A stretch of DNA of 64,000 nt from CAMUQR01 sp963539845 (lineage in GTDB: Bacteria > Patescibacteriota > Saccharimonadia > Saccharimonadales > Saccharimonadaceae). Shown here piece after piece: positions 51,794 to 60,494 of the stretch. The notes beneath the pieces were generated by a model that searched no databases, had not been told where the DNA came from, and saw nothing but the letters and a program-made list of their open reading frames with translations. The first letter of the stretch is position 1. Each line of letters begins with the position of its first letter. A program made the position numbers and the translations under genes. The stretch lies in NCBI GenBank assembly GCA_963539845.1, contig CAUTML010000001.1, positions 310,001-374,000 on the forward strand. Reading direction: 5' to 3'.

Positions 51794-51822
51794 ATTATAG
51801 CATGATCATTTAAATATGTCAA
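51794..51822 (-). promoter_or_regulatory. Promoter of the 51204 gene
   Basis: Minus strand TTGACA (51822-51817), 17 bp, TATAAT (51799-51794): a perfect sigma70 consensus. Confidence 0.85.
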
Positions 51823-51876
51823 TAGTTTTATCAGACTTTTTATAAAAAGCGATTTTATAGAGTGTCTTGACTCTTT

Positions 51877-51905
51877 TTGACTTTTATTCCTCCCTAGTGT
51901 ATAAT
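51877..51905 (+). promoter_or_regulatory. Promoter of rpmE2, leaderless
   Basis: TTGACT 51877-51882, 17 bp, TATAAT 51900-51905; the ATG is at 51914, so the mRNA should start within a few bases of it. Confidence 0.8.
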
Positions 51906-51913
51906 GACGACTT

Positions 51914-52252
51914 ATGAAAAAGAATATCCACCCCCAAGATTATCGGCTCGTCGTATTTAGCGACGAAGCAGCGGGTTTTTCGTTTCTAACTCGAAGCACC
52001 GCTCCGACCACCGAAACGATTAAATGGGAAGACGGCAAGGAATATCCATTGGTCAAAATCCACATTTCGAGCGCTTCTCACCCATTCTTCACTGGTGAAG
52101 AGAAAATCATCGACACCGAAGGTCGCGTTGACCGCTTCAAGGCAAAATTCGAAGCTGCCCGCAAGCATAAAGAAGCCTTGGAGAAAAAATTAGCGGCTCA
52201 AAAAGCCCCAAAAACTAAAGCCGAACCAAAAGCCAAAAAAGCTGACAAATAG
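51914..52252 (+). CDS. rpmE2: 50S ribosomal protein L31, type B, with extended tail
   Basis: 112 residues. The first ~80 match zinc-free L31: KKNIHPQDYRLVVFSDE, FLTRSTAPTTETIKWEDG, SSASHPFFTGEE, DTEGRVDRFKAKF. The CxxC of zinc-type L31 is absent. The last ~30 residues are a Lys/Ala/Pro-rich tail (KAPKTKAEPKAKK), longer than usual. The promoter geometry predicts a leaderless mRNA. A perfect terminator follows. Confidence 0.94.
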   Translation: MKKNIHPQDYRLVVFSDEAAGFSFLTRSTAPTTETIKWEDGKEYPLVKIHISSASHPFFTGEEKIIDTEGRVDRFKAKFEAARKHKEALEKKLAAQKAPKTKAEPKAKKADK

Positions 52253-52261
52253 GCTCTGTTT

Positions 52262-52286
52262 AAAACCTCCCACTCGGGAGGTTTTA
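52262..52286 (+). terminator. Terminator of rpmE2
   Basis: AAAACCTCCC and GGGAGGTTTT with a 4-base loop, 10 bases after the stop codon. Confidence 0.9.
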
Positions 52287-52320
52287 AGTTTGCGAGAACA
52301 TGAGCGATTGGCGATTTATA

Positions 52321-52413
52321 ATCAATTATGTTTCAGCGAGATTGACAATCTAGGCTGGCAATAAGCGATTCTTCAGATGAGCCAATTGCCACCATCGAGT
52401 CGAAACATGATTA
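52321..52413. repeat. 93 bp palindromic element, copy B
   Basis: Same layout as 42855-42947 and roughly 90% identical by eye. The left arm ATCAATTATGTTTC is intact; the right arm reads GAAACATGATT and then diverges. The inner TGGCAAT/ATTGCCA pair is intact. It lies between the rpmE2 terminator and the ung stop. Confidence 0.82.
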
Positions 52414-52428
52414 ACTAAACCGATATTA

Positions 52429-53088
52429 TCATAACCGCCAGTCAATCGGTCGCTGGTTAGTTTTAATTAAAAAAGCATTAATTTTCGAAAAAGGTTTGGA
52501 ACCGAAAAAGCCTCGATTAGCCGAAAACGGCGACGGATGAGCAGTGGCGATTTTATAATGATGTGGGTTGGTGATTTTGGCGCCAACTTTTTGGGCATGA
52601 GCGCCCCACAACACAAACACTAACGGCCGTTCTGATTCATTCAAAAACTCCAACACATGCTCGGTAAACTCCATCCAACCGAGGTGAGCGTGACTAGCCG
52701 GCTTGCCTTGTTCTACACTCCACGAAGTGTTCATCAGAAGCACGCCTTCCTCCGCCCACGGTCGCAAATAACCCGTCGCTGGCGGTTCGATTCCCAGATC
52801 ATTGTTTAATTCCAAGAAGATGTTACGGAGCGACGGCGGAATTTTAACATCCGGCTTGACCGAAAAACTCATGCCATGCGCCTGCCCTACGCCATGATAC
52901 GGATCTTGCCCGATAATCACCACCTTGACCTGCTCCAATGGACAAGCTTCAAAACAGGAAAAAATCTCCTGGCGCTCCGGAAAAACCACCCCACGCGCCC
53001 GCGCCTCTTCAACTTTATGCCATAATTGTTTAAAATAAGCCTGTTGCGCTTCGTGCTCGATCAACTGACGCCAAGTAGTAAATGTCAT
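52429..53088 (-). CDS. ung: Uracil-DNA glycosylase
   Basis: 219 residues, complete. It removes uracil from DNA. The water-activating motif GQDPYHGVGQAHG and the C-terminal HPSPFSANRGFFG loop are intact. The stop is TGA followed by TAA. A TAAGAT -10 (53100-53095, minus strand) lies six bases before the ATG, again a leaderless arrangement. It is divergent from prfA with a 71 bp gap. Confidence 0.97.
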   Translation of the reverse strand: MTFTTWRQLIEHEAQQAYFKQLWHKVEEARARGVVFPERQEIFSCFEACPLEQVKVVIIGQDPYHGVGQAHGMSFSVKPDVKIPPSLRNIFLELNNDLGIEPPATGYLRPWAEEGVLLMNTSWSVEQGKPASHAHLGWMEFTEHVLEFLNESERPLVFVLWGAHAQKVGAKITNPHHYKIATAHPSPFSANRGFFGSKPFSKINAFLIKTNQRPIDWRL

Positions 53089-53117
53089 ATTTTTATCTTA
53101 TCACGAGTTCGAGTTTT

Positions 53118-53146
53118 TTGAAAAACTACTCTGTTTTTGGTATAAT
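53118..53146 (+). promoter_or_regulatory. Promoter of prfA
   Basis: TTGAAA 53118-53123, 17 bp, TATAAT 53141-53146. The start is near 53153, leaving a leader of about 7 nt without a ribosome site. Confidence 0.7.
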
Positions 53147-53159
53147 AGCTGGCAGTATT

Positions 53160-54233
53160 ATGGCAAAAATTGATTTAAATTTGGAAAAATTACAGACTGA
53201 ACACCGCGAAATTGAGGCGTTTTTAAGCACGCCCAATGCCTATGCATCGCCAGATTTTTCCGCAAAAAACAAGCGCTTAGCGGAACTCGAAAAAATCATC
53301 TCAACCGCTGAACAAATCGCTACTTTAGAAAAAAACATTGCCGAAGCTAAAGCGTTAATTGAACTCGAATCAGGCGAATTAGCTGAGTTAGCTAAAACAG
53401 AAATCGCCGACAGCGAGACGGCCTTAGCGACGGCCGAGCAAGAACTTATGCTGATGCTACTGCCTAAAGATCCGAACGATGATAAAAACGCTATCATCGA
53501 AATCCGCGCCGGCGCTGGTGGCGATGAGGCTAGTTTGTTCGCTGCTGAATTGATGCGCATGTATTTGCGTTTTTGCGAAAATCACAGCCTCAAAACCGAA
53601 CTTCTCAGCGAAAGTTCCAACGATACTGGTGGCTATAAAGAAGTTATTTTTAAAGTTATTGGTGACGCACCGTATGGCACTTTGAAGTTTGAATCGGGAG
53701 TCCACCGCGTCCAACGTGTCCCCGCGACCGAGAGTCAAGGTCGGATTCATACTAGCACCGTCACCGTGGCGGTTTTGCCGGAAGCCGAAGAAACCGACAT
53801 CGAAATCAACCCTAACGACCTGCGGATTGATGTTTATCGCTCGGGCGGCCACGGCGGTCAAAGCGTCAACACCACCGATAGCGCTGTGCGTATCACCCAC
53901 TTACCAACCGGCATTGTAGTCGCCAACCAAGACGAAAAATCGCAAATTAAAAACAAGCTTAAAGCCATGAGCGTGTTGCGTAGCCGTTTATTGCAGGCCA
54001 AAATTGAAGCTGAGCAGTCCCAGCTGGACGAAAAACGGCGCAAACTCATTGGTTCTGGCGATCGTAGCGAAAAAATTCGGACTTATAACTTCCCTCAAGA
54101 CCGCATCACCGATCATCGGATTAGTTATTCACGTTCCAATATTCCGTCGGCCATGAACGGCGAAATTGACGATTTAATCGAACGACTCAAAGCTTACGAA
54201 AGCGAGCTTAACCTTGCCGAAGCCAACAATTAA
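53160..54233 (+). CDS. prfA: Peptide chain release factor 1
   Basis: 357 residues from the ATG at 53160; the in-frame extension upstream lies across the promoter. It ends translation at UAA and UAG. The recognition tripeptide PAT is in QRVPATESQGRIHTS and the catalytic GGQ in YRSGGHGGQSVNTTDSAVR. The next gene, prmC, methylates this Gln; it overlaps by 20 bases. Confidence 0.97.
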   Translation: MAKIDLNLEKLQTEHREIEAFLSTPNAYASPDFSAKNKRLAELEKIISTAEQIATLEKNIAEAKALIELESGELAELAKTEIADSETALATAEQELMLMLLPKDPNDDKNAIIEIRAGAGGDEASLFAAELMRMYLRFCENHSLKTELLSESSNDTGGYKEVIFKVIGDAPYGTLKFESGVHRVQRVPATESQGRIHTSTVTVAVLPEAEETDIEINPNDLRIDVYRSGGHGGQSVNTTDSAVRITHLPTGIVVANQDEKSQIKNKLKAMSVLRSRLLQAKIEAEQSQLDEKRRKLIGSGDRSEKIRTYNFPQDRITDHRISYSRSNIPSAMNGEIDDLIERLKAYESELNLAEANN

Positions 54234-55083
54234 CGCTTGGCTTGTTCAAGCCACTACTCAGCTAAAACGTTGTAATTTTATCAACAATGCTCGACTAGAA
54301 GCTGAACTGCTCCTGGGTTTTGTACTGCACTGCGATCGTCTGCAACTGCAACTACGGCTTGATGATGATATAACCGATGATCAACTCTCAGAACTGAACC
54401 AAATTTTAGCTCAGCGCTTAAATAATTACCCACTCGCCTATATTACCGGCGCCAAAGATTTCTACGGTCGACAGTTTCAGGTTAATTCGTCGGTTTTAAT
54501 TCCTCGCCCGGAATCAGAGGTGATGATTGAACAGGCTTTACAAATCGTCAATAATAATTTTAGTGTTCAGGCGACTGATATCATCAAGATTCTTGATATT
54601 GGCTGTGGTAGCGGCGCACTGGGTTTAACCTTAGCTAGTGAATTAGCCGAACGCAAAATTAATTACCAGCTAACCCTGGCGGACATTTCGCAGTCCGCCC
54701 TTAACGTCGCCCGCCACAACGCCAAGAACCTCGCCGTTACGGCTGATTTTGTTATTAGTGATTTGCTCACGGATATTTCAAATTTATCGGCTAATCTGAT
54801 TTTAGCTAATTTACCTTATGTTGATCGTCAATGGTCTTTTGTTAAAAATGTGGAATTTGAGCCAGAATTAGCCCTTTATGCTGACAACCATGGACTGGCC
54901 TTGATTTTTAAACTAATTGACCAGCTCGCCACTACAAAAAATCAAACCGCTCAATGCTGGCTATTCCTCGAGTCCGATCCTTTGCAACAGCCAGCCATTC
55001 GCAAGCATCTTTTGGAACATAATTTTACCGATATTAAACAAGTCGACTATATTACTATAGTCGACCTATCTAAAGAAGCTTAA
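54214..55083 (+). CDS. prmC: Release factor glutamine N5-methyltransferase
   Basis: 289 residues. N-terminal helical substrate domain (INAWLVQATTQLK) and class I SAM core with motif I ILDIGCGSGALGLTLA. The catalytic NPPY is replaced by NLPY (ILANLPYVDRQW). The start is TTG, 20 bases inside prfA, so translation is coupled. The substrate is the GGQ glutamine of RF1 and RF2, both encoded in this window. Confidence 0.93.
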   Translation: MPKPTINAWLVQATTQLKRCNFINNARLEAELLLGFVLHCDRLQLQLRLDDDITDDQLSELNQILAQRLNNYPLAYITGAKDFYGRQFQVNSSVLIPRPESEVMIEQALQIVNNNFSVQATDIIKILDIGCGSGALGLTLASELAERKINYQLTLADISQSALNVARHNAKNLAVTADFVISDLLTDISNLSANLILANLPYVDRQWSFVKNVEFEPELALYADNHGLALIFKLIDQLATTKNQTAQCWLFLESDPLQQPAIRKHLLEHNFTDIKQVDYITIVDLSKEA

Positions 55084-55087
55084 TTGT

Positions 55088-56266
55088 TTAGTTTTGAGCT
55101 GATTGGAGTTTGGCTTTGGCGGTGATTGTTTGATTACCGCGTTTAACTACTAATTCCACTTCGTCGCCAACGGTATATTCTGATAACAACGTGCTCAAGC
55201 TACCAGCTTTACCAACTTCCAAACCATTGACTTTCATGATAATATCGCCTTCTTTTAAGCCAGCTTTGTCAGCTGAAGAGCCTGGAATTACGTTACCGGT
55301 TATTAATGCGCCCTGCTTTTCGCTGAGTTTTTTGTCTTTAGCGATAGCTGGATTAACCGCTATATAGCGCACACCGAGCATCGCCCGCTGGATTTGATCA
55401 TCGTTGCGACCAAGCTGCTTAATCACGCCTTTAGCAGCGCTAATTGGGATTGCAAAGCCCAGACCGTTAGCACCCCGAGTTACAGCCGTATTGATGCCGA
55501 TCAGCTGACCACCAGCATTAACCAACGGGCCACCAGAATTACCAGGGTTGATCGCAGCGTCAGTTTGCAACATATCAGTCAAATTTTCAACGCTCTGATC
55601 ACTACCCTGCGCTGTAATACTACGGTTCGTACCAGAGATAATGCCCCGAGTAACGGTGTTTTGGTATTGTCCAAGCGAATTACCAATGGCAATCACCGAT
55701 TGACCGACTTTGACAGTTTTTGAATCACCGATCTCAATTGGTTTAAAATTTTTGGGGTTAGATACTTTCAAAAAAGCTAGATCATTAAACGGATCCTGAA
55801 AAATAACCTTGACGTTGTCATACATTTCACCATCGCTGGTAATAACTGTCAATTGAGTTGAATCTTTGACCACGTGTTTGTTGGTTAAAATATAGCCGTT
55901 ACTTGATAAAATAACCCCGGTGCCAGCCCCACTCTGCTCAGTGTCGAGCGTATATCTATTGACCGACGATGTCACAATTGACACCACGCTTGGAGCAACT
56001 TTTTCTGCTACTGAACTGATGCTAGATTCAGCGAAATTCTGGGTGTTTTTATCAACCGTAGATTGATTAACCACTGGCGTAGTTTGAGATGTTTTCTCGG
56101 TTTTGTTCGTTCGAGTCAAAATCGCCGGCGCTAGCAAAAGCACTAATAATCCCAGCAGAGCCAGATTAAGGGCTTTTGGTCGCTTCAGACTCTTAGTCCG
56201 AGGGCGAGAGGACGGCGACGCATCGTCGATAACTTTAGTTTCTAATTTAATTGGGTCTTGTTGCAT
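55088..56266 (-). CDS. HtrA/DegP-like S1C serine protease with PDZ domain
   Basis: 392 residues. Cytoplasmic basic tail, one membrane helix (~30-50), linker, trypsin-like domain and a single C-terminal PDZ. The triad is His in LTNKHVVKD, Asp in DPFNDLAFLKV and Ser in INPGNSGGPLVN. It degrades or refolds damaged extracytoplasmic proteins. It is convergent with prmC, with 4 bp between stop codons, and stands 10 bp after the membrane protein gene on the same strand. Confidence 0.95.
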   Translation of the reverse strand: MQQDPIKLETKVIDDASPSSRPRTKSLKRPKALNLALLGLLVLLLAPAILTRTNKTEKTSQTTPVVNQSTVDKNTQNFAESSISSVAEKVAPSVVSIVTSSVNRYTLDTEQSGAGTGVILSSNGYILTNKHVVKDSTQLTVITSDGEMYDNVKVIFQDPFNDLAFLKVSNPKNFKPIEIGDSKTVKVGQSVIAIGNSLGQYQNTVTRGIISGTNRSITAQGSDQSVENLTDMLQTDAAINPGNSGGPLVNAGGQLIGINTAVTRGANGLGFAIPISAAKGVIKQLGRNDDQIQRAMLGVRYIAVNPAIAKDKKLSEKQGALITGNVIPGSSADKAGLKEGDIIMKVNGLEVGKAGSLSTLLSEYTVGDEVELVVKRGNQTITAKAKLQSAQN

Positions 56267-56275
56267 AATACTCCT

Positions 56276-57103
56276 TTACAACTTAATTAATGGTTTTGAA
56301 AAAAACAACAACATTACTAAAATTAACACAACCACAAAACCAATCGACGCCAGCAAATCAATTTGCAGATTACGATGATTTTGATCGGCTTCTTGGTTCA
56401 TATAAAACAGCACTTTGTAGGTCAAAAAAGTCAAGGCAGTTGAAACTATCGCGAATTGCGATACTTTAATACCAGCCACAAAATTATAGCCAATCATCCA
56501 ATGCCAATAAATCCACGCTAATTCCATCATAATTAGCGCCCAAATACCGCTCATCAACCGCGTATATTTAATCTCAAAATCAGCATTTTTAAGATAATGA
56601 CCCATGATATTATAAGCGATAAACATTTCAACCATCAAAAAAACTAATATTGGCCAACGATAGCCAAACAACGATAGATTTAAATTCACTAAAAACATCG
56701 CAATCAAGCTCTGAGTCATGATTTTGAGAGAACTAGTGCCAGGTTTGATCATTAGTAGCCAAATAATATAGAGCAAAGCTGAGCCAATTTGGTAAATCAT
56801 TTGATCGCCACCGATGTAATAAACCAACAGCACATAACTAATTCCGACTAAAATATCCGTTAGATTTGAGACTAAATTAGCCCACCAAAATCGAATTTTA
56901 ACGGCAAAAATTCGCCATTTGCTAACAGCAATCACCGCCAGTCCTAACCACGGCGCATCAAACAGATTAACCAGCATAACCACTGCCACCGCCAATAAAG
57001 CATTCAGCAAAACATAAAACAATCCGCTAATTAAATTAGAGGTTTTAGGAGTGGGTTTGGGTAATTTTTTCGGGATTTTTTTCATAGATATTTTAACACA
57101 CAT
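56276..57103 (-). CDS. Polytopic membrane protein of unknown function
   Basis: Up to 275 residues with about eight membrane helices, a basic N-terminus (KKIPKKLPKPTPK) and short loops. Not recognised; no catalytic motif stands out. The start may be the ATG at 57103, with TATAAT boxes at 57115-57125 just upstream (leaderless), or the ATG 18 bases downstream. It precedes the HtrA gene. Confidence 0.7.
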   Translation of the reverse strand: MCVKISMKKIPKKLPKPTPKTSNLISGLFYVLLNALLAVAVVMLVNLFDAPWLGLAVIAVSKWRIFAVKIRFWWANLVSNLTDILVGISYVLLVYYIGGDQMIYQIGSALLYIIWLLMIKPGTSSLKIMTQSLIAMFLVNLNLSLFGYRWPILVFLMVEMFIAYNIMGHYLKNADFEIKYTRLMSGIWALIMMELAWIYWHWMIGYNFVAGIKVSQFAIVSTALTFLTYKVLFYMNQEADQNHRNLQIDLLASIGFVVVLILVMLLFFSKPLIKL

Positions 57104-57144
57104 CGATAATTACTATTATATTATACCATAACCAACATTTAAAA

Positions 57145-58830
57145 TTACTTTAATTCAAAACCTGGACCGATAACCACCACTAAATCAGAATTATGGTTGG
57201 TATATCTGGCAGATTGACCGATATCTGTCTCTAACTGGTAAGTTCGCTTGAGAAATTCATAAGATTTTGGCTTATCGGCGCCAGATTTTTGAAAAATTAA
57301 CCCTTTGGTGGAAATATTTTCTGGAGCATTAGCAACCTGTCGAACCGTAAATCCCTGCTCCGTTAGACGGTCGGCTAATTTTTGAGCGATACCAGCCACG
57401 TCACTGCCATTAAGCACCGTGATACTGGCCGATTCTTTAGTTAGTTTCTGATTACCGTTAGCTTGACGCTGAACGTGCTTTTTGACTTCGGCATAATTCT
57501 CAAATCCCGCCCGTGGCAAAACCACTGACTGACCGTCCATATTGCCAGTTTTAGTCACTTCAACTAGACTAATCGAATTAATGGTCGAATCGCTAAATTG
57601 CGAGGAAATCTTTTTGAAGGTCGCAGCCACTGATTTGACTTCGCTAGCGGTAATATTAGTGCGTAAATTATCACCTAACGATTCAATGATTCGGAGCATT
57701 TTTTCAAAATTGTTAAAAGTGCCATCTGAAGCCATTTTTTTAGCCATGGCAGTCACCACTCGACGTTGATTATCTTCTCGATCATAATTAGACCGCGACA
57801 AACCATAGCCCCCATCTGAATTACGCGCCCGAATCAATTTCAAAGCTTGTTCGCCGTTTAACAGGCCAGTCGGGCCATTTTTGAATTTAATGCCTGTATT
57901 AACATCATAAATCCCTCGCGGGTCAGAACTTTCGATCACTATTTCAACCCCACCGATGGCATTAACGATATCTTCGACTGCCTTGAAATTTAAGTGCATA
58001 TAATATTGTGGAGTCCAGCCTGTGACCTGGCCCAATTTACGACCAAGCGCTTCCGCTCCCGCCTTAGGGTCTTTGCCGTTGTTTGAACCACATTGATAAA
58101 CCGTGTTAACTTTAGCTCGATTACCCACAAAACAAGTTTTTTCTAGTCGCACCCATAAATCCCGCGGAATACTGACAATCGACGCTTTGTTGGTTTTTGA
58201 ATCAAAGCTAATAATCATCAGGGAGTCCGTCAGCAATGGTCCACCATGAGCGCTATTAACGTTATTGCTTTCCGTCCCAAAAATTAAAAAATTAGTCCGG
58301 CCGTTTTCATCAGTTTTTAGAGGATCGGCCTTAAAAAGCACGTCTATAAGATTACCGCCACCTATCACGTTGGTTGCTTTCATCAATCGCGAACCATAAT
58401 GATAAGCCGTCGCCAATCCAACCACCAACAACCCTAAAAACAGCCATTTGATAATTTTGCGTTTTTTCGATTTTGGCTTCGGGGATTTATGGGATTTAGG
58501 GGATTTAGGCGGTTTGGAATTGGCAGATCGAGATGGTGTTGATGGCTGATTTAAAAAATCAGTCACATCAAAATCTTGCTTATCGACGGTTTTGCTTTTT
58601 TGGGTAATCCGTTGACGCTCCGAACGCTGATGATTTAGCTCTCGGTTAGCTAACTTCGAAACGTTTGCTGATAGTTGCTTCTTAGTCGAGCCAACTGAAT
58701 TAAGCGACCGTTTTGTGGCAACTTTAGGTTGATAATAGCTAACATCTGGTCGTTTTTTAGCCACTCCATTGGTTGACCGTGAACGACGAATAAATCCATC
58801 AATTGATACAGGTTTTTTGTTCATAACCAT
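57145..58830 (-). CDS. LytR-CpsA-Psr family protein with LytR_C domain
   Basis: About 560 residues. A disordered basic N-terminus (~130 residues, with PKSPKSHKSPKPKSKKRK), a membrane helix (~128-147), then the LCP domain, with the pyrophosphate-binding pattern SIPRDLWVRLEKT, GGVEIVIE and KLIRARNSDGGYGLSR. A LytR_C domain ends it (ITVLNGSDVAGIAQKLADRL). The family attaches undecaprenyl-linked glycopolymers to peptidoglycan. Either ATG at 58830 or 58824 may be used. A TTGAAT, 17 bp, TATGAT promoter ends five bases before the first. Confidence 0.92.
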   Translation of the reverse strand: MVMNKKPVSIDGFIRRSRSTNGVAKKRPDVSYYQPKVATKRSLNSVGSTKKQLSANVSKLANRELNHQRSERQRITQKSKTVDKQDFDVTDFLNQPSTPSRSANSKPPKSPKSHKSPKPKSKKRKIIKWLFLGLLVVGLATAYHYGSRLMKATNVIGGGNLIDVLFKADPLKTDENGRTNFLIFGTESNNVNSAHGGPLLTDSLMIISFDSKTNKASIVSIPRDLWVRLEKTCFVGNRAKVNTVYQCGSNNGKDPKAGAEALGRKLGQVTGWTPQYYMHLNFKAVEDIVNAIGGVEIVIESSDPRGIYDVNTGIKFKNGPTGLLNGEQALKLIRARNSDGGYGLSRSNYDREDNQRRVVTAMAKKMASDGTFNNFEKMLRIIESLGDNLRTNITASEVKSVAATFKKISSQFSDSTINSISLVEVTKTGNMDGQSVVLPRAGFENYAEVKKHVQRQANGNQKLTKESASITVLNGSDVAGIAQKLADRLTEQGFTVRQVANAPENISTKGLIFQKSGADKPKSYEFLKRTYQLETDIGQSARYTNHNSDLVVVIGPGFELK

Positions 58831-58835
58831 TAACT

Positions 58836-58894
58836 ATCATACCGTTTATAACATTTTTATTCAATATTTAAAAAACTATTTTTTTTGATATAAT
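58836..58894. promoter_or_regulatory. Divergent promoters of the LCP gene and lepB
   Basis: Minus: TTGAAT (58864-58859), 17 bp, TATGAT (58841-58836), five bases from the LCP ATG at 58830. Plus: TATAAT 58889-58894, nine bases before the lepB ATG. Both predict leaderless or near-leaderless mRNAs. Confidence 0.65.
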
Positions 58895-58903
58895 AGTTAT
58901 GTT

Positions 58904-59506
58904 ATGACGCAAATTAGTATCAATCGCAAAAACCGCACTCGAGATATCGCCAATATTGTTTTTTTCGTGGCGTCGGTGATTTGTGGCACATTATTGATTA
59001 ACGCTTTTGTCTTTCGAAGTTATAGTATCGTTGGTCGCAGTATGGAAAATACTTTTTACCAAAACGACCGAGTAATCGTTAATCGCCTGCCAGTGACCTG
59101 GGCCCAGATCAAAAATACCCCTTACGTGCCAAAACGAGGCGATATTATTGTGTTTGAAAACCCCCAAAACGCTTCTCGACAACAAGACCGTTATCTAATT
59201 AAACGCGTGGTAGGCTTGCCGGGCGATACTGTTAATCTCAAAAATAACAAGCTAACCATCACCAACAAAGAGCATCCCGAAGGTTTCAATCCAAATGACC
59301 AGCTCAAAGACGAAATGAGTGCTCTAGTTTCCGGTGAGGTTGACAATGTTAAAGTTCAAGACAATCATCTGTTCGTCATCGGTGACCATCGAGAAGGCAG
59401 TCATTCTTATGACTCGCGCAACGGTCTCGGTCAAGTTCCGTTTCATCTGGTGATTGGACCGGTCAACATGCGTCTTTTCCCTCTAACTCACTTCCGCTTC
59501 TTTTAA
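58904..59506 (+). CDS. lepB: Signal peptidase I
   Basis: 200 residues. One N-terminal membrane helix (~15-38), catalytic Ser in VGRSMENTF, general-base Lys in YLIKRVVGLPGDTV, and the conserved box VIGDHREGSHSYDSR. It removes signal peptides from secreted proteins, such as the surface proteins at 22-26 kb and 62.7 kb. Followed by a bidirectional terminator. Confidence 0.96.
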   Translation: MTQISINRKNRTRDIANIVFFVASVICGTLLINAFVFRSYSIVGRSMENTFYQNDRVIVNRLPVTWAQIKNTPYVPKRGDIIVFENPQNASRQQDRYLIKRVVGLPGDTVNLKNNKLTITNKEHPEGFNPNDQLKDEMSALVSGEVDNVKVQDNHLFVIGDHREGSHSYDSRNGLGQVPFHLVIGPVNMRLFPLTHFRFF

Positions 59507-59515
59507 TCAGCCGAA

Positions 59516-59547
59516 TAAAAACTCCCGCATGCACGTGGGAGTTTTTA
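59516..59547. terminator. Bidirectional terminator between lepB and parB
   Basis: AAAAACTCCC and GGGAGTTTTT flank a 10-base loop. Both convergent genes are served. Confidence 0.92.
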
Positions 59548-59567
59548 CAAATCGTCACCGAATCAGA

Positions 59568-60494
59568 TTATTGGCTAAGCATTTGACTCAATCGATCAAA
59601 TTCGTCTTGGTTTTTGAATTTGATTTCAATCGTACCTGAACCGTTGGCCTTGGCTTTAACTTGAACTTTAGCGTCTAGTCGCTTAGCAATCACTTGCGAT
59701 ACTTTATCGGCATGTAATATTTCAGTGATTTTTTTATCTTTGAGCGCTTCGGTTTGAGCTTGTTTATCAGTTTGAGCTTTGTAATTGGCCGTCACTCGCT
59801 CCACTCGACGAGCTGACCAGTTTTGTTTGATGATTTGCGGTAATAATTTCAAAACTATCGCGCGGTCCATACCGATTAACGGTTTGGCCTGCCCCTCAGT
59901 TAATTCACCTTGACTTAAGGCCTCGATTGCTTCCGCTGGCAAAGTCAATAACCGCATAGTATTGCTAATCGCCCCAACTGTTTTACCGCTGACTCGTTCG
60001 CTAATCTGCTTCAACGTCATATTAAATTGCTCGCGCAACTTCAGATAAGCCGTCGCCACCTCAATTACATTCAAATCTTCGCGCTGAACGTTCTCAATCA
60101 GCGACAATTCCAGGCGATTTTGAGCGCTTAAAGTGCGGATTAGGGCTGGGATTTTCTTCAAACCAGCGATTTTACTGGCACGATAACGCCGTTCACCGGC
60201 CACAATGCGATATTTATCACCTTTTTTAATCACTACAATCGGTTGTAACACGCCATGGACTTTGATAGATCGCGCCAAGGCTTGCATTGCTTCCTCTTCA
60301 AACGCTTTACGCGGTTGTTCAGCGTCAACCTCGATTTTATCAAGCGCAATCTCACGCAAATTACTGAGCTTGGCATCCTGCTCGCTGGTCGGGTCGAACG
60401 CTTCATCGAATAACTCAGTCGGCAGCAACGATTCAAAGCCCCGCCCCAGAGCTGATTTGGTTGATTTTTTGGGTGTTTTAGGATTATTTGACAC
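59568..60494 (-). CDS. parB: Chromosome partitioning protein ParB
   Basis: 308 residues. The N-terminal ParB/sulfiredoxin domain with IVVIKKGDKYRIVAGERRYRASK (shown in part: AGERRYRASKIAGL), then the helix-turn-helix LTEGQAKPLIGM region and a C-terminal dimer domain. It loads at parS sites and slides on DNA as a CTP clamp. No parS consensus was seen in this window. It overlaps parA by 11 bases. Confidence 0.95.
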   Translation of the reverse strand: MSNNPKTPKKSTKSALGRGFESLLPTELFDEAFDPTSEQDAKLSNLREIALDKIEVDAEQPRKAFEEEAMQALARSIKVHGVLQPIVVIKKGDKYRIVAGERRYRASKIAGLKKIPALIRTLSAQNRLELSLIENVQREDLNVIEVATAYLKLREQFNMTLKQISERVSGKTVGAISNTMRLLTLPAEAIEALSQGELTEGQAKPLIGMDRAIVLKLLPQIIKQNWSARRVERVTANYKAQTDKQAQTEALKDKKITEILHADKVSQVIAKRLDAKVQVKAKANGSGTIEIKFKNQDEFDRLSQMLSQ

